Source of the DNA: an uncultured Spirochaetales bacterium
GTDB lineage: Bacteria > Spirochaetota > Spirochaetia > Sphaerochaetales > Sphaerochaetaceae
NCBI GenBank assembly: GCA_949293335.1
Contig: CASFDA010000004.1
Coordinates: forward strand, 1-40,257
Direction: 5' to 3'
DNA: 40,257 bases
In this document: piece after piece, positions 32,206-39,913 of the stretch
Position numbering within the stretch: position 1 is the first letter of the stretch
Layout of the letters: every line of letters begins with the position of its first letter
Notes under the pieces: model-generated
The model's database searches: none
What the model saw: only the letters and a program-made list of their open reading frames with translations
What the model was told of the DNA's origin: nothing
Program-made: the position numbers and the translations under genes

Positions 32206-32223
32206 TGAGAAAACGTTTGCTCA
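32206..32223 (+). promoter_or_regulatory. LacI/CcpA-type operator candidate upstream of dhaK
   Basis: TGAGAAAACGTTTGCTCA is an 18-bp near-palindrome centred on AACGTT, with one mismatched symmetric pair apart from the core. This is the form of LacI-family sites. It lies about 17 nt after the predicted transcription start, where a bound repressor would block elongation. Confidence 0.5.
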
Positions 32224-32255
32224 AGCTTAAAATGAAGATAGGAAAAGGAGGAAAC

Positions 32256-33251
32256 ATGAAGAAGATAATCAACACGCCTGAGGGATATACAGACGACATG
32301 CTTCGAGGGATCTACGAGGCGCATAAGGGGAAGGTGAAGTACGTTTCTGGGGACCTGAGGTGCTACTGCACGTGCGAGAGGAAGGAAGGCAAGGTCGCGA
32401 TAGTGACAGGGGGAGGGACGGGGCACCTGCCGCTCTTCCTGGGCTATGTCGGGAAGAACATGCTGGACGGCTGCGGAGTCGGGAGCGTGTTCCAGTCGCC
32501 GTCGGCGGAGGAGATATACAACATCACGAAGGAAGTCGAGGCTGGGAGCGGGGTGTTGTACCTGTACGGCAACTACACAGGGGACATAATGAACTTCGAC
32601 ATGGCGGCCGAGCTATGCGCGATGGAGGGGATAGAGACGAAGTCGATCGTGGGTGCGGACGACGTGAACTCGAGCCGGGACGAGGGGAAGCGGCGAGGGG
32701 TGGCCGGGATATTCTTCATGTACAAGGCAGCGGGCGCGAGGGCGTCGTGGATGGGGAGTCTTGAGGAGGTGTACGCGTCAGCCGAGCGTGCGAAGAGGAA
32801 CACCCGGACAGTCGGCTTCGCGCTCACGCCGTGCGTGATCCCGGAGGTTGGGCACCCGAACTTCACGCTGGAAGAGGACGAGATGGCGATGGGCATGGGG
32901 ATCCACGGGGAGCCTGGGATTTGGAACGGGAAGCTGAAGAGCGCGGACGAGATAGCGGAGGAGTCGCTGGGGACTATCCTTTCAGACATTGAGATAGGCA
33001 GTGGGGAGGAGGTCGCGCTGCTGGTGAACGGGCTCGGGGGGACGAGCATAGAGGAGCTGTACATCCTAGCCGGATCGGTGATGAGGATCCTCTCGGGAAA
33101 GGGAATAGGTGTGTACCGGACGTTCGTCGGCGAGTACGCGACCAGCATGGAGATGGCGGGAGCCTCGATATCGCTGATGAGGATCGAGTGCGAGGAGATG
33201 AAGAGGGAGCTGGACCTTCCGGTCAGCACGCCGTTCTACTGCCAGGCATGA
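32256..33251 (+). CDS. dhaK: Dihydroxyacetone kinase subunit DhaK
   Basis: A 331-residue DhaK, which binds dihydroxyacetone covalently before phosphorylation to DHAP. GGGTGHLP (52-59) and the substrate-binding histidine H217 in GMGIHGEPGI are intact, and GNYTGD and the C-terminal VGEYATSMEMAG block are typical. The start is chosen at the ATG 5 nt after AAAGGAGG. Base composition is very unlike the neighbours: for example 42 of 60 bases are G or C in the line at 32641, versus 24 of 60 in the aldolase line at 34321, and glycine codons are mostly GGG. Overlaps or abuts dhaL. Confidence 0.95.
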   Translation: MKKIINTPEGYTDDMLRGIYEAHKGKVKYVSGDLRCYCTCERKEGKVAIVTGGGTGHLPLFLGYVGKNMLDGCGVGSVFQSPSAEEIYNITKEVEAGSGVLYLYGNYTGDIMNFDMAAELCAMEGIETKSIVGADDVNSSRDEGKRRGVAGIFFMYKAAGARASWMGSLEEVYASAERAKRNTRTVGFALTPCVIPEVGHPNFTLEEDEMAMGMGIHGEPGIWNGKLKSADEIAEESLGTILSDIEIGSGEEVALLVNGLGGTSIEELYILAGSVMRILSGKGIGVYRTFVGEYATSMEMAGASISLMRIECEEMKRELDLPVSTPFYCQA

Positions 33252-33262
33252 GGAGGAGCGAG

Positions 33263-33901
33263 ATGGAAAGGATCGGGACAGGGGACCTGGTTGGGCTCTT
33301 CGGGAAGGTGGGCGAGGAGTTCGCGAAGGAGAAGGAAGAGCTCTGCCGGATGGATGCGGAGATGGGGGACGGGGATCTCGGGCTGACGATGGCCAAGGGG
33401 TTCGGCGCGCTTCCGGACCTCCTTGAGGGTAACATGGTGGAAGGCGACATCGGAGGGACTCTGGTGAAGGGGGGCATGAAGATGGCCTCTGTGGTGCCGT
33501 CGACGATGGGTACGCTGATGTCCTCCGGGCTGATGTCGGCGGGCATGGCTCTCAAGGGCAAGGCCAGCCTGGATGGAGGGGACCTTGTGACGTTCGTCTC
33601 GGCATTCGCGTCCGGGATAGGGAGGCGAGGCAAGGCGAAGGCAGGGGAGAGGACGATCCTCGATGCGGTCATAGCATCAGAGGAGAGGGGGCGCCAGGCG
33701 CTTGGAGAGGATGGCAGCCTCGCTTCGGTGATGGAGGCCCTTTATGAGGGAAGCCTTGAGGGTGTTGAGAGGACGAAGGACATGGTGCCTGTCTACGGGA
33801 AGGCCGCGGTCTTTGCCGACAAGGCGAAGGGAAAGCCCGATCAGGGTGCCTATGCCTTCTCTGTCATGATGAGGGGAATGAGAAATTATATTCTTGGCTG
33901 A
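33263..33901 (+). CDS. dhaL: Dihydroxyacetone kinase subunit DhaL
   Basis: A 212-residue DhaL, the nucleotide-binding subunit. The Mg-binding aspartates are in MDAEMGDGDLG (D31, D36, D38), and GGTLVKGGMKMASVVPSTMGTLMSS is the family core around residues 63-88. The ATG at 33263 lies 6 nt after AGGAGG; an ATG at 33248 overlapping the dhaK stop is an alternative. No DhaM or EI gene is present, so whether ATP or a phosphoprotein regenerates the nucleotide cannot be told. High G+C like dhaK, easing off toward its 3' end. Confidence 0.93.
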   Translation: MERIGTGDLVGLFGKVGEEFAKEKEELCRMDAEMGDGDLGLTMAKGFGALPDLLEGNMVEGDIGGTLVKGGMKMASVVPSTMGTLMSSGLMSAGMALKGKASLDGGDLVTFVSAFASGIGRRGKAKAGERTILDAVIASEERGRQALGEDGSLASVMEALYEGSLEGVERTKDMVPVYGKAAVFADKAKGKPDQGAYAFSVMMRGMRNYILG

Positions 33902-33951
33902 AGCCTCTTTAATTTTTCGTGATGGAGTATGCTAGACTGTCTTATGATATT

Positions 33952-33969
33952 TCCAGCGCTTTTGCTGGA
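33952..33969 (+). other. Hairpin in the leader of the class II aldolase
   Basis: TCCAGC (33952-33957) and GCTGGA (33964-33969) flank GCTTTT, ending 5 nt before the GGAGG of the aldolase gene. It may modulate translation or end dhaL transcription weakly. Confidence 0.4.
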
Positions 33970-33987
33970 TGTGTGGAGGTCTATGAA

Positions 33988-34614
33988 ATGAGCGGAATGA
34001 AAGAAGTGAAGAGGAGTGTCGCCCTTTTCATGAAGAGGACATATGACAGAGGGCTTACGACAGCAACAGGCGGGAACATCAGTGTACGTTTTAATGACGT
34101 GATGCTCATAACTCCTTCGGGAAAGGATAAGGGATATCTCACTGAAGAGGATATTGCGGAGGTCGATATCCAGACAGGAAAGAACCTTACCCCCGATCTG
34201 AAGATCAGTATCGAGACAGAGATGCATCGCCTGATCTATCTGGAAAGGCCTGATGTGAATGCAGTTGTTCACACACATCCTACATTCTCCTGCCTTTTTT
34301 CCGCTTCTGATGAGAAGATAGACACATCTATCATAGCGGAGAGTTATTTTCTCCTGGATGAAGTGAAGAAAGTTCCTTACCACCTGATGGGAAGTCTCCC
34401 TCTTGCGAAAGAAGTTGCTTCCTATGCAAAGGAGAGCGATGTTTTGCTTATGGAGAATCATGGGGCAATTGCGGTGGGAAAGACATTGCTTTCTGCCTTT
34501 GATCGTCTGGAATGTCTTGAACAGTCTGCGAAGCTGACTTTTCTCTCCCGCCTTGTCAAAGTCAACGATCTTGACGCCGAGAGGAAGAAAGATATCGCGG
34601 CAATGAGAAAATGA
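33988..34614 (+). CDS. Class II aldolase/epimerase family protein (FucA/AraD type)
   Basis: A 208-residue zinc-dependent class II aldolase family protein. Visible are TGGNIS (28-32), TPSGKDKGYL, the acidic residue E76 in SIETEMH, and the zinc ligands H95 and H97 (VVHTHPT) plus the histidine of MENHGAIAVG. Members cleave fuculose-, rhamnulose- or similar 1-phosphates to DHAP and an aldehyde, or epimerise ribulose-5-phosphate. The ATG at 33988 follows GGAGG by 8 nt; in-frame starts at 33919-33922 lack support. The link to dihydroxyacetone phosphate fits the dhaKL neighbourhood. Substrate not predictable. Confidence 0.87.
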   Translation: MSGMKEVKRSVALFMKRTYDRGLTTATGGNISVRFNDVMLITPSGKDKGYLTEEDIAEVDIQTGKNLTPDLKISIETEMHRLIYLERPDVNAVVHTHPTFSCLFSASDEKIDTSIIAESYFLLDEVKKVPYHLMGSLPLAKEVASYAKESDVLLMENHGAIAVGKTLLSAFDRLECLEQSAKLTFLSRLVKVNDLDAERKKDIAAMRK

Positions 34615-34637
34615 TTTTTTCTCTTCTAGAGAGAATA

Positions 34638-34690
34638 AGCAGGAGTTGCTTCAAAAGCCTAAACTTTTGCAACAACTCCTGCTTTTTTTG
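34638..34690 (+). terminator. Strong terminator after the aldolase gene
   Basis: AGCAGGAGTTG (34638-34648) pairs with CAACTCCTGCT (34673-34683); an inner CAAAAG/CTTTTG stem (34652-34657, 34664-34669) extends it. A run of seven T follows. Confidence 0.93.
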
Positions 34691-34781
34691 TCACGTTGAC
34701 CAAAGATTTTAGCCGCGCATGCTCCCGTCTTCTATAAGCGGGAGTGAGCGGTTTCTAATTCCATCATCTTCAGATATCTGA

Positions 34782-34787
34782 TATAAT
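34782..34787 (+). promoter_or_regulatory. -10 element of tnpB (predicted leaderless)
   Basis: TATAAT followed by 6 nt and the tnpB ATG at 34794; TTCCAT (34759-34764) lies 17 bp upstream. No ribosome binding site is present. Confidence 0.55.
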
Positions 34788-34793
34788 TATTCT

Positions 34794-36098
34794 ATGGAAT
34801 CGGAACGCTCAGAAACCACAAGGAACCGGATACGCGAAAGCCTGAAGGCCACCCGCGAAAAGCGGAAGCATCAGGAGAAACGCGTCGTCCTTCTCAAGAT
34901 CAATAAGTCCTCGCTTCCAAAGAATGATTCCTCTCGTCTTGGCCGCATCTTCGCCGAGGCGAAATGGGTACGGAACAGTATCGTTGCACTCGATGAGGCA
35001 CATTCCTACAAATACTCAGAGCATAAGGCGGTAATCCATTACGACAAGGATAAGAATCCTGTAACTGATGATATAACGATGCCTTCTGTCTACCACAGAG
35101 GCGTTGTAGACGCAGTCTCCCGTGATATCTCGAACCTTGCCAAAGCCAAGGCAAAGGGCATAGAGGTCGGGAAGCTCCATTTCGTGAAGAGCGTCGATTC
35201 CATAGACATCAAGACAGGATTCATCAAGGTCAAAGGGCCGGAGACCGTATCCATACCTGGCTTTCCCAAGCTCAGGGTTTATGGCCTGAATCAGCTGAAG
35301 CAGTACGGTGGCTTATATGAGATAGCGGACGGAAAGCTGCTGCGGAAAGCCTCTGGCTATTATGTAACGATTACCATCTGTATAGATAAGGATAAGATGC
35401 CGAAGCGGGAGAAGACGGGAAAGGCCGTCGGACTCGATTTCGGACCTTCTAAGATAACCACGTCCGATGGCGAGGTGTTCGCTTATTACGAGGAAGAAAC
35501 GGAGCGTCTCAGATTCCTGGAGCGGAAGCTTGCAAGGAAGAAGAAAGGCTCGACCCGCTATAAGCGGTGCTTGAAGCAGATCAGGGTGGAAAGGGAGAAG
35601 GCATACAACAGGAAGATGGATGCGGCAAAGAAGGTTATTGCAGACCTGATAAAGAGATACGACACTGTATATTTCCAGGATGAGATGATAGCCTCATGGC
35701 ATGCGTCGCATTCCTATTCCAGCCGCGTACAGCACTCATTCGTCGGTGCGGTGAAAGCATTGCTGATGAACATATTCAGCGAAACGAATGGGAGGCGCGC
35801 ATTCTGCATACAGCGCGGATTCCCGACTACGAAGTTATGCTGCACATGCGGCGAGGTAAACAGCATCGGACGGTTTCAGAAGGAATTCCTCTGCTCCTAC
35901 TGCGAGAGCGAGGAAGAAAACAGGGATGTCCATGCTGCGGAAACGATAAAGAAGCTTGGCTCGGCTATAAGAGCCCAGTGGCTGGACGAGCCCTGCGTGG
36001 AGGGTGATTCCTCTATTCTTTGCGGAGTGCTGAAGCGCTACCGCAAAGGACAAGATCGCCTAATGAAACGGAGATTATCAGAAACCGTCGCTTCTTAA
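34794..36098 (+). CDS. tnpB: TnpB RNA-guided nuclease (IS605 OrfB family)
   Basis: A 434-residue TnpB. The RuvC triad appears intact: D215 (VGLDFGPSKIT), E297 (YFQDEMIAS) and D378 (NRDVHAAE). The zinc ribbon ligands are C349, C352, C367 and C370. TnpB proteins are omega-RNA-guided DNA nucleases that help the element persist after excision by TnpA. No tnpA is present, so mobility would depend on a partner in trans. The third motif reads DVHAA in place of the common DxNAA. The C-terminal 50 residues continue beyond RuvC-III. A -10 hexamer lies 6 nt upstream. Confidence 0.9.
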   Translation: MESERSETTRNRIRESLKATREKRKHQEKRVVLLKINKSSLPKNDSSRLGRIFAEAKWVRNSIVALDEAHSYKYSEHKAVIHYDKDKNPVTDDITMPSVYHRGVVDAVSRDISNLAKAKAKGIEVGKLHFVKSVDSIDIKTGFIKVKGPETVSIPGFPKLRVYGLNQLKQYGGLYEIADGKLLRKASGYYVTITICIDKDKMPKREKTGKAVGLDFGPSKITTSDGEVFAYYEEETERLRFLERKLARKKKGSTRYKRCLKQIRVEREKAYNRKMDAAKKVIADLIKRYDTVYFQDEMIASWHASHSYSSRVQHSFVGAVKALLMNIFSETNGRRAFCIQRGFPTTKLCCTCGEVNSIGRFQKEFLCSYCESEEENRDVHAAETIKKLGSAIRAQWLDEPCVEGDSSILCGVLKRYRKGQDRLMKRRLSETVAS

Positions 36099-36113
36099 GC
36101 GGGGGTAGTTCAT
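36060..36113 (+). ncRNA. Candidate omega-RNA scaffold at the tnpB 3' end
   Basis: TnpB guides come from the 3' end of tnpB plus the right end of the element. Here that region ends in the hairpin CGCTT/AAGCG and GGGGTAGTTCA. A guide read from the adjacent flank would match the 3' end of the outer-membrane protein gene. The 5' limit is unknown. This is inference from family knowledge, not a detected RNA. Confidence 0.35.
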
Positions 36114-36116
36114 TGA

Positions 36117-36743
36117 TCAATATACGTAGGATATTCCCACAAAAGGTGAGATGAAGAACCCTGACATGTTGGTCGACTGACTCGTTGTCTGACCCGCAGA
36201 TTCTTCGAATACGGCTGTGTATACAGGTCCTCCCATTGCAAATCCGACGTTAACGCGAAGCGCTTCGATGAATGTGAGGTCAACAGCCACGCGGCCATAT
36301 ATTCCGAGGTCTAGTTCTGCCGCATAGTTTACGTCGAAGCTGCCAAAGTCATATGAGGCGCCACCCCCGAATGTTCCGTTCATGCCAAGACCTACTACCA
36401 TGCCGATGAGATTGTTGAATTCATGCCTGTAGCCGAGGCCGACACGGAATGCAAACGCAGTGCCTTCTCCATTGAGATTTATGGTCGTATCTCCTATCCA
36501 CATGTTAAGAGGGAATACCGCTCCGAGGCCATACTCGATGCCAAAGCCTCCGTTCCTGCCAAAATAGTTGGCTCCATCTGCTGTAAGGTAGAATCTGGTA
36601 GTTCCCACATTTTCGTAACTTGTACCGTCTACTTTCGAGATCCACATCCATTCTGGAGCGATTGAAATTCCGAGCTGACTGTCTGCTGATACTGGAATGA
36701 CCAGGAAAACAGCAAGAACAAGTAGAATAAGTACTTTCTTCAT
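36117..36743 (-). CDS. Predicted outer-membrane beta-barrel protein
   Basis: A 208-residue protein with a clear Sec signal peptide (MKKVLILLVLAVFLVIPVSA, cleavage likely after residue 20). The mature part is made of alternating aromatic/Gly-rich strands (GGFGIEYGLGAVF, FRVGLGYRHEF, GRVAVDLTFIEALRV) and ends with GISYVY, an aromatic terminal strand suitable for BAM-dependent insertion. This is typical of small eight-stranded barrels of spirochaetes. GGAG precedes the start. The tnpB element ends almost at its stop codon, so the gene appears intact. Function unknown. Confidence 0.75.
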   Translation of the reverse strand: MKKVLILLVLAVFLVIPVSADSQLGISIAPEWMWISKVDGTSYENVGTTRFYLTADGANYFGRNGGFGIEYGLGAVFPLNMWIGDTTINLNGEGTAFAFRVGLGYRHEFNNLIGMVVGLGMNGTFGGGASYDFGSFDVNYAAELDLGIYGRVAVDLTFIEALRVNVGFAMGGPVYTAVFEESAGQTTSQSTNMSGFFISPFVGISYVY

Positions 36744-36830
36744 AAATAGACTCCTGCAGTCGTTCCATCACCCCCAAATTGATGTTTCTTTCTTCACTCA
36801 GAGGTTTGTTTTCTGGGTGATGTTCTCTGA

Positions 36831-36851
36831 ACGATTTGCTAGAGAAATCGT
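36831..36851. repeat. Perfect inverted repeat in the omp-csoR intergenic region
   Basis: ACGATTT (36831-36837) and AAATCGT (36845-36851) flank GCTAGAG. It lies upstream of the outer-membrane protein gene and could be a regulator site or a leader hairpin. No regulator is assigned. Confidence 0.45.
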
Positions 36852-36901
36852 AACCTCTAGACCTCTATTTTGGCAATGAAAAAGGAAAATGATGAATTCT
36901 C

Positions 36902-36930
36902 TTGCATGAACTACATTAGGGGGGTACAGT
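36902..36930 (+). promoter_or_regulatory. csoR-copA promoter with CsoR-like operator (predicted leaderless)
   Basis: TTGCAT (36902-36907), 17-bp spacer, TACAGT (36925-36930), then 6 nt and the csoR ATG. The spacer ends in ATTAGGGGGG, running into TAC; a G-rich tract ending in GTA resembles half of known CsoR operators. Repressor bound here would cover the spacer and -10. Confidence 0.55.
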
Positions 36931-36936
36931 ATAAAT

Positions 36937-37248
36937 ATGGAAGAAAACAAGAAACTAGCACACGAGAGCACAACTCGTGATGATGAACTGAAAAAGGATC
37001 TGATAACCAGAATCAATAAGATCGAGGGACAGGTGAGGGGCATAAAGCAGATGATCGAGAACGACAGGTACTGTGTAGATATCCTGATGCAGTCGGCCGC
37101 TGTTTCCGCAGCCATCTCGTCTTTCAACAGGAGAATGCTGGATAGCCATATCCGCACCTGTGTGAAGAACGACATCCTAAATGGTGATGAGTCCAGTATC
37201 GATGAGTTGCTGAAGGTTCTGGAGAAGTTCATGAAAGGTAGTCTCTGA
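36937..37248 (+). CDS. csoR: CsoR-type copper-sensing repressor
   Basis: A 103-residue all-helical CsoR/RcnR family repressor. The Cu(I) ligand set C46 (RYCVDIL), H71 and C75 (SHIRTC) is complete, which points to copper sensing, and the family segment [16 protein letters not shown] precedes it. Copper binding releases it from DNA. It lies directly upstream of copA with a TGATG overlap and has a G-rich operator-like sequence in its own promoter, consistent with autoregulation. Confidence 0.93.
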   Translation: MEENKKLAHESTTRDDELKKDLITRINKIEGQVRGIKQMIENDRYCVDILMQSAAVSAAISSFNRRMLDSHIRTCVKNDILNGDESSIDELLKVLEKFMKGSL

Positions 37249-39725
37249 TGGCTGAATACAATGTGACAGGAATGAGCTGTGCAGCTTGTTCCAGGGCCGT
37301 TGAGAAAGCTGTCTCGAAAGTGGATGGGGTAAGCTCGTGTTCTGTGAGCCTGCTCACAAACTCAATGACAGTGGAGGGAAGTGCCAGCGAAAGCGATGTG
37401 ATATCTGCAGTAGAGAAGGCTGGGTACGGAGCAAGCATGAAGGGAAAGGGGACTGGGAAAACCTCTTCTTCTGTATCCGATTCCCTGACTGACAAGGAAA
37501 GCCCGAAACTCAAAAAGAGGCTGATCTGGTCCATTGGGTTCCTGCTTATTCTCATGTATTTCTCGATGGGGCACATGATAGGCCTTCCGCTTCCAGCTTT
37601 CCTCTCTGGTGAGAGTGGTGCGCTTGGACTCATTGAACTGCTCCTTTCTGCAGCTGTGCTGGTGATAAACCAGAAGTTCTTCATAAGCGGGTTCAAGGCC
37701 CTGGCACATAGAAGCCCCAACATGGATACTCTGGTCGCACTCGGATCGGGGGCATCTTTTGTCTACAGCATCGCACTCCTTTTTGCGGTGATCCTCGGGT
37801 ACGTTGATAACGCGCACTATTATTTTGAGTCAGCTGCGATGATCCTGACTCTGATAACAGTTGGCAAGATGCTTGAGGCAAAGAGCAAGGGAAGGACCAC
37901 AGACGCACTCAAGGCGTTATTGGAGATGGCTCCTGAAGAGGCTCACGTCGAGAGGAATGGATCTGAAATAAGACTCGGCATAGATGATGTTGTCGTCGGA
38001 GATATCCTCATCATACGTGATGGAGAGAAGATTGCGTGTGATGGAATCGTACTCGAAGGAGAAAGCTCTGTCGATGAGTCAATGCTCACAGGGGAAAGTC
38101 TTCCTGTCGAGAAGAAGGAAGGAGAGAGTGTCCACGCTGCGACAATAGCCCTTTCTGGATTCATGAAAGTCAGGGTAACCCGGACTGGAAGCGATACATC
38201 TTTTTCCAAGATAGTGAAGCTTGTGGAGGAGGCATCCTCTTCGAAGGCGCCGATTGCTAAGATAGCAGATAAGGTCTCAGGCATATTCGTTCCTGCTGTC
38301 ATCCTGATTTCTCTCATCACATTTGCAGTATGGATGCTTTTGGGAAGTGAATTCTCGTTTGCCCTTTCCAGAGCTATTTCTGTACTTGTCATAAGCTGTC
38401 CGTGTGCCCTTGGCCTAGCAACTCCGGTTGCTATTATGGTCGCATCGGGAATCGGGGCAAAGAACGGAATCCTCTTCAAGAGTGCTGAGGCGATGGAGGA
38501 GACAGGGCGAGTCTCCATTGTAGTGCTCGACAAGACAGGAACGATTACAAAGGGGAAGCCTGAAGTAACTGATGTATATATTGCTGACGGGACTGAGGAA
38601 GAGCTATTTTCTGAGGCCCTTACACTTGAAGAGAGGAGCAGCCATCCGCTGGCAAAAGCGATCGTTAGGAAAGCAGAGGAGATGAATGCTTCTTCTTTCT
38701 CCCTCGATTCGTTCACTACGCTTACGGGAAACGGTGTGATGGGGAAGAAGGATGGCAGGACTTACTATGCATCTAGCGCATCATTCATGTCCGGCAAGGT
38801 GAAGCTTGATGACAGAGTCCTCTCCATCATTGATTCTGTATCGCTTGAAGGAAAGACCCCGATACTCTTCTCTTCGGATGAGAGGCTCCTTGGTCTGATG
38901 GCCATCTCTGATGTGGTCAAGGAAGATAGCGCAGAGGCTATAAAGGAACTCAGGGATATGGGCCTTGAAGTCGTGATGCTCACAGGGGACAACGAGAGGA
39001 CAGCAGAGGCGATCGGAAAGAAGGTCGGAGTGGACCGGATTGTCGCGTCGGTATTGCCTGACGGGAAGGAGAAGGTAGTCTCTTCCCTTCTGAAGGAGGG
39101 AAACGTCGCGATGGTCGGAGATGGGATAAATGATTCCCCGGCCCTTGCAAGGGCTTCTGTCGGAATTGCTATCGGGAACGGGACAGATGTCGCGATAGAA
39201 GCGGCCGATGTAGTGCTGATGAAAAGCAGTCTTTCTGACGTTGCTGGTGCAATAAGGCTCTCGAGAAGAGCGCTTAGGAACATACATCAGAATCTGTTCT
39301 GGGCGTTCATATATAACGCTATCGGGATTCCTCTGGCCGCAGGTGTCTGGATTCCTATATTCGGATGGACACTATCTCCGATGTTCGGTTCCCTTGCAAT
39401 GAGCCTTTCAAGCTTTTCGGTCGTTTCGAATGCCCTGAGGCTGAATCTGATAGATGTGCACAGCACGAAATACGATATCAAGACAAAAAAGAAAAAAGTG
39501 AAGGAGATGAAGACTATGGAAAAGACAATGATCATCGAGGGCATGATGTGCTCTCACTGCGAGAACAGAGTGAAGAAGACTCTTGAGGCAATTGATGGTG
39601 TGGAGAGCGCGCTCGTGAGCCATGAAAGCGGCTCTGCTGTGGTTACTCTGAAAAAGGATGTTCCTGACGGAACTTTGAAAAGCGCTGTCGAAGGCGAAGG
39701 ATATACTGTTAAGGAAATCAGATAA
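37248..39725 (+). CDS. copA: Copper-exporting P-type ATPase with fused C-terminal CopZ-like domain
   Basis: An 825-residue P1B ATPase. An N-terminal HMA domain has CAAC (C11, C14). The membrane metal site is CPC (C384-C386), the phosphorylated aspartate D428 (DKTGT), the SSHPLAKAI His-Pro motif follows, then [16 protein letters not shown] and [14 protein letters not shown]. The ATPase body ends near [14 protein letters not shown], where CopA proteins normally stop. A lysine-rich linker and a second HMA domain (residues about 757-825, MMCSHC at C768/C771) follow in frame. This C-terminal placement is unusual; see the nested CopZ entry. Confidence 0.95.
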   Translation: MAEYNVTGMSCAACSRAVEKAVSKVDGVSSCSVSLLTNSMTVEGSASESDVISAVEKAGYGASMKGKGTGKTSSSVSDSLTDKESPKLKKRLIWSIGFLLILMYFSMGHMIGLPLPAFLSGESGALGLIELLLSAAVLVINQKFFISGFKALAHRSPNMDTLVALGSGASFVYSIALLFAVILGYVDNAHYYFESAAMILTLITVGKMLEAKSKGRTTDALKALLEMAPEEAHVERNGSEIRLGIDDVVVGDILIIRDGEKIACDGIVLEGESSVDESMLTGESLPVEKKEGESVHAATIALSGFMKVRVTRTGSDTSFSKIVKLVEEASSSKAPIAKIADKVSGIFVPAVILISLITFAVWMLLGSEFSFALSRAISVLVISCPCALGLATPVAIMVASGIGAKNGILFKSAEAMEETGRVSIVVLDKTGTITKGKPEVTDVYIADGTEEELFSEALTLEERSSHPLAKAIVRKAEEMNASSFSLDSFTTLTGNGVMGKKDGRTYYASSASFMSGKVKLDDRVLSIIDSVSLEGKTPILFSSDERLLGLMAISDVVKEDSAEAIKELRDMGLEVVMLTGDNERTAEAIGKKVGVDRIVASVLPDGKEKVVSSLLKEGNVAMVGDGINDSPALARASVGIAIGNGTDVAIEAADVVLMKSSLSDVAGAIRLSRRALRNIHQNLFWAFIYNAIGIPLAAGVWIPIFGWTLSPMFGSLAMSLSSFSVVSNALRLNLIDVHSTKYDIKTKKKKVKEMKTMEKTMIIEGMMCSHCENRVKKTLEAIDGVESALVSHESGSAVVTLKKDVPDGTLKSAVEGEGYTVKEIR
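39516..39725 (+). CDS. copZ: Possible nested copper chaperone CopZ (internal start in copA)
   Basis: The last 69 codons of copA would by themselves encode a complete CopZ-size chaperone ([20 protein letters not shown] to the end). An in-frame ATG at 39516 stands 9 nt after AAGGAG (39501-39506). Two readings are possible: copZ was fused to copA by loss of a stop codon, or it is still made separately by internal initiation. Both products could coexist. The sequence signals are seen; expression is inferred. Confidence 0.4.
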   Translation: MEKTMIIEGMMCSHCENRVKKTLEAIDGVESALVSHESGSAVVTLKKDVPDGTLKSAVEGEGYTVKEIR

Positions 39726-39761
39726 TTCAGGGAAGCGTCGCAACTTTTGAGAATCGGATCA

Positions 39762-39793
39762 ACACAGAGCAGGACTTTTGTCCTGCTTTGTGT
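39762..39793 (+). terminator. Terminator of the csoR-copA operon
   Basis: A 14-bp stem, ACACAGAGCAGGAC/GTCCTGCTTTGTGT with one G-T wobble, closes a TTTT loop 36 bp after the copA stop. There is no long T-run after it. Confidence 0.7.
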
Positions 39794-39913
39794 ATTAAAA
39801 CAAATGGATGAAGGCAGTATGGTCGTCCCTAAGATTCAGGATATTATCATTCGTGGCCGTATAGCTTAAGCAAACTCCTCCCAGTTTTTTCTTTGTGGTA
39901 TCTGAAATTATAA

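Larger units (their letters stand above)
34701..36113 (+). mobile_element. IS605/IS1341-type element carrying only tnpB (boundaries approximate)
   Basis: A single-gene element: tnpB with structured ends and no tnpA. On the left a hairpin CTCCCG (34722-34727)/CGGGAG (34739-34744) is preceded by TTGAC (34696-34700), which could be the insertion target/TAM. On the right, CGCTT-CTT-AAGCG (36089-36101) followed by GGGGTAGTTCA resembles the structured right end that forms the omega-RNA scaffold. The element begins just after the aldolase terminator and ends a few bases before the stop codon of the outer-membrane protein gene. Exact ends are inferred. Confidence 0.55.

Noticed and set aside
32360-32764. 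Plus-strand 134-codon frame overlapping dhaK
   Set aside because: It is a by-product of the high G+C of dhaK, composed of Gly/Arg/Glu repeats without motifs.
34638-34690. The long stem-loop after the class II aldolase as the left end of the tnpB element
   Set aside because: Its stem plus seven-T tail is a textbook rho-independent terminator; the element's own hairpin lies further on at 34722-34744.
37943-39287. Long minus-strand frames opposite copA (257, 172 and 168 codons)
   Set aside because: Low-complexity Ser/Ile/Thr-rich translations typical of the complement of a conserved coding frame.
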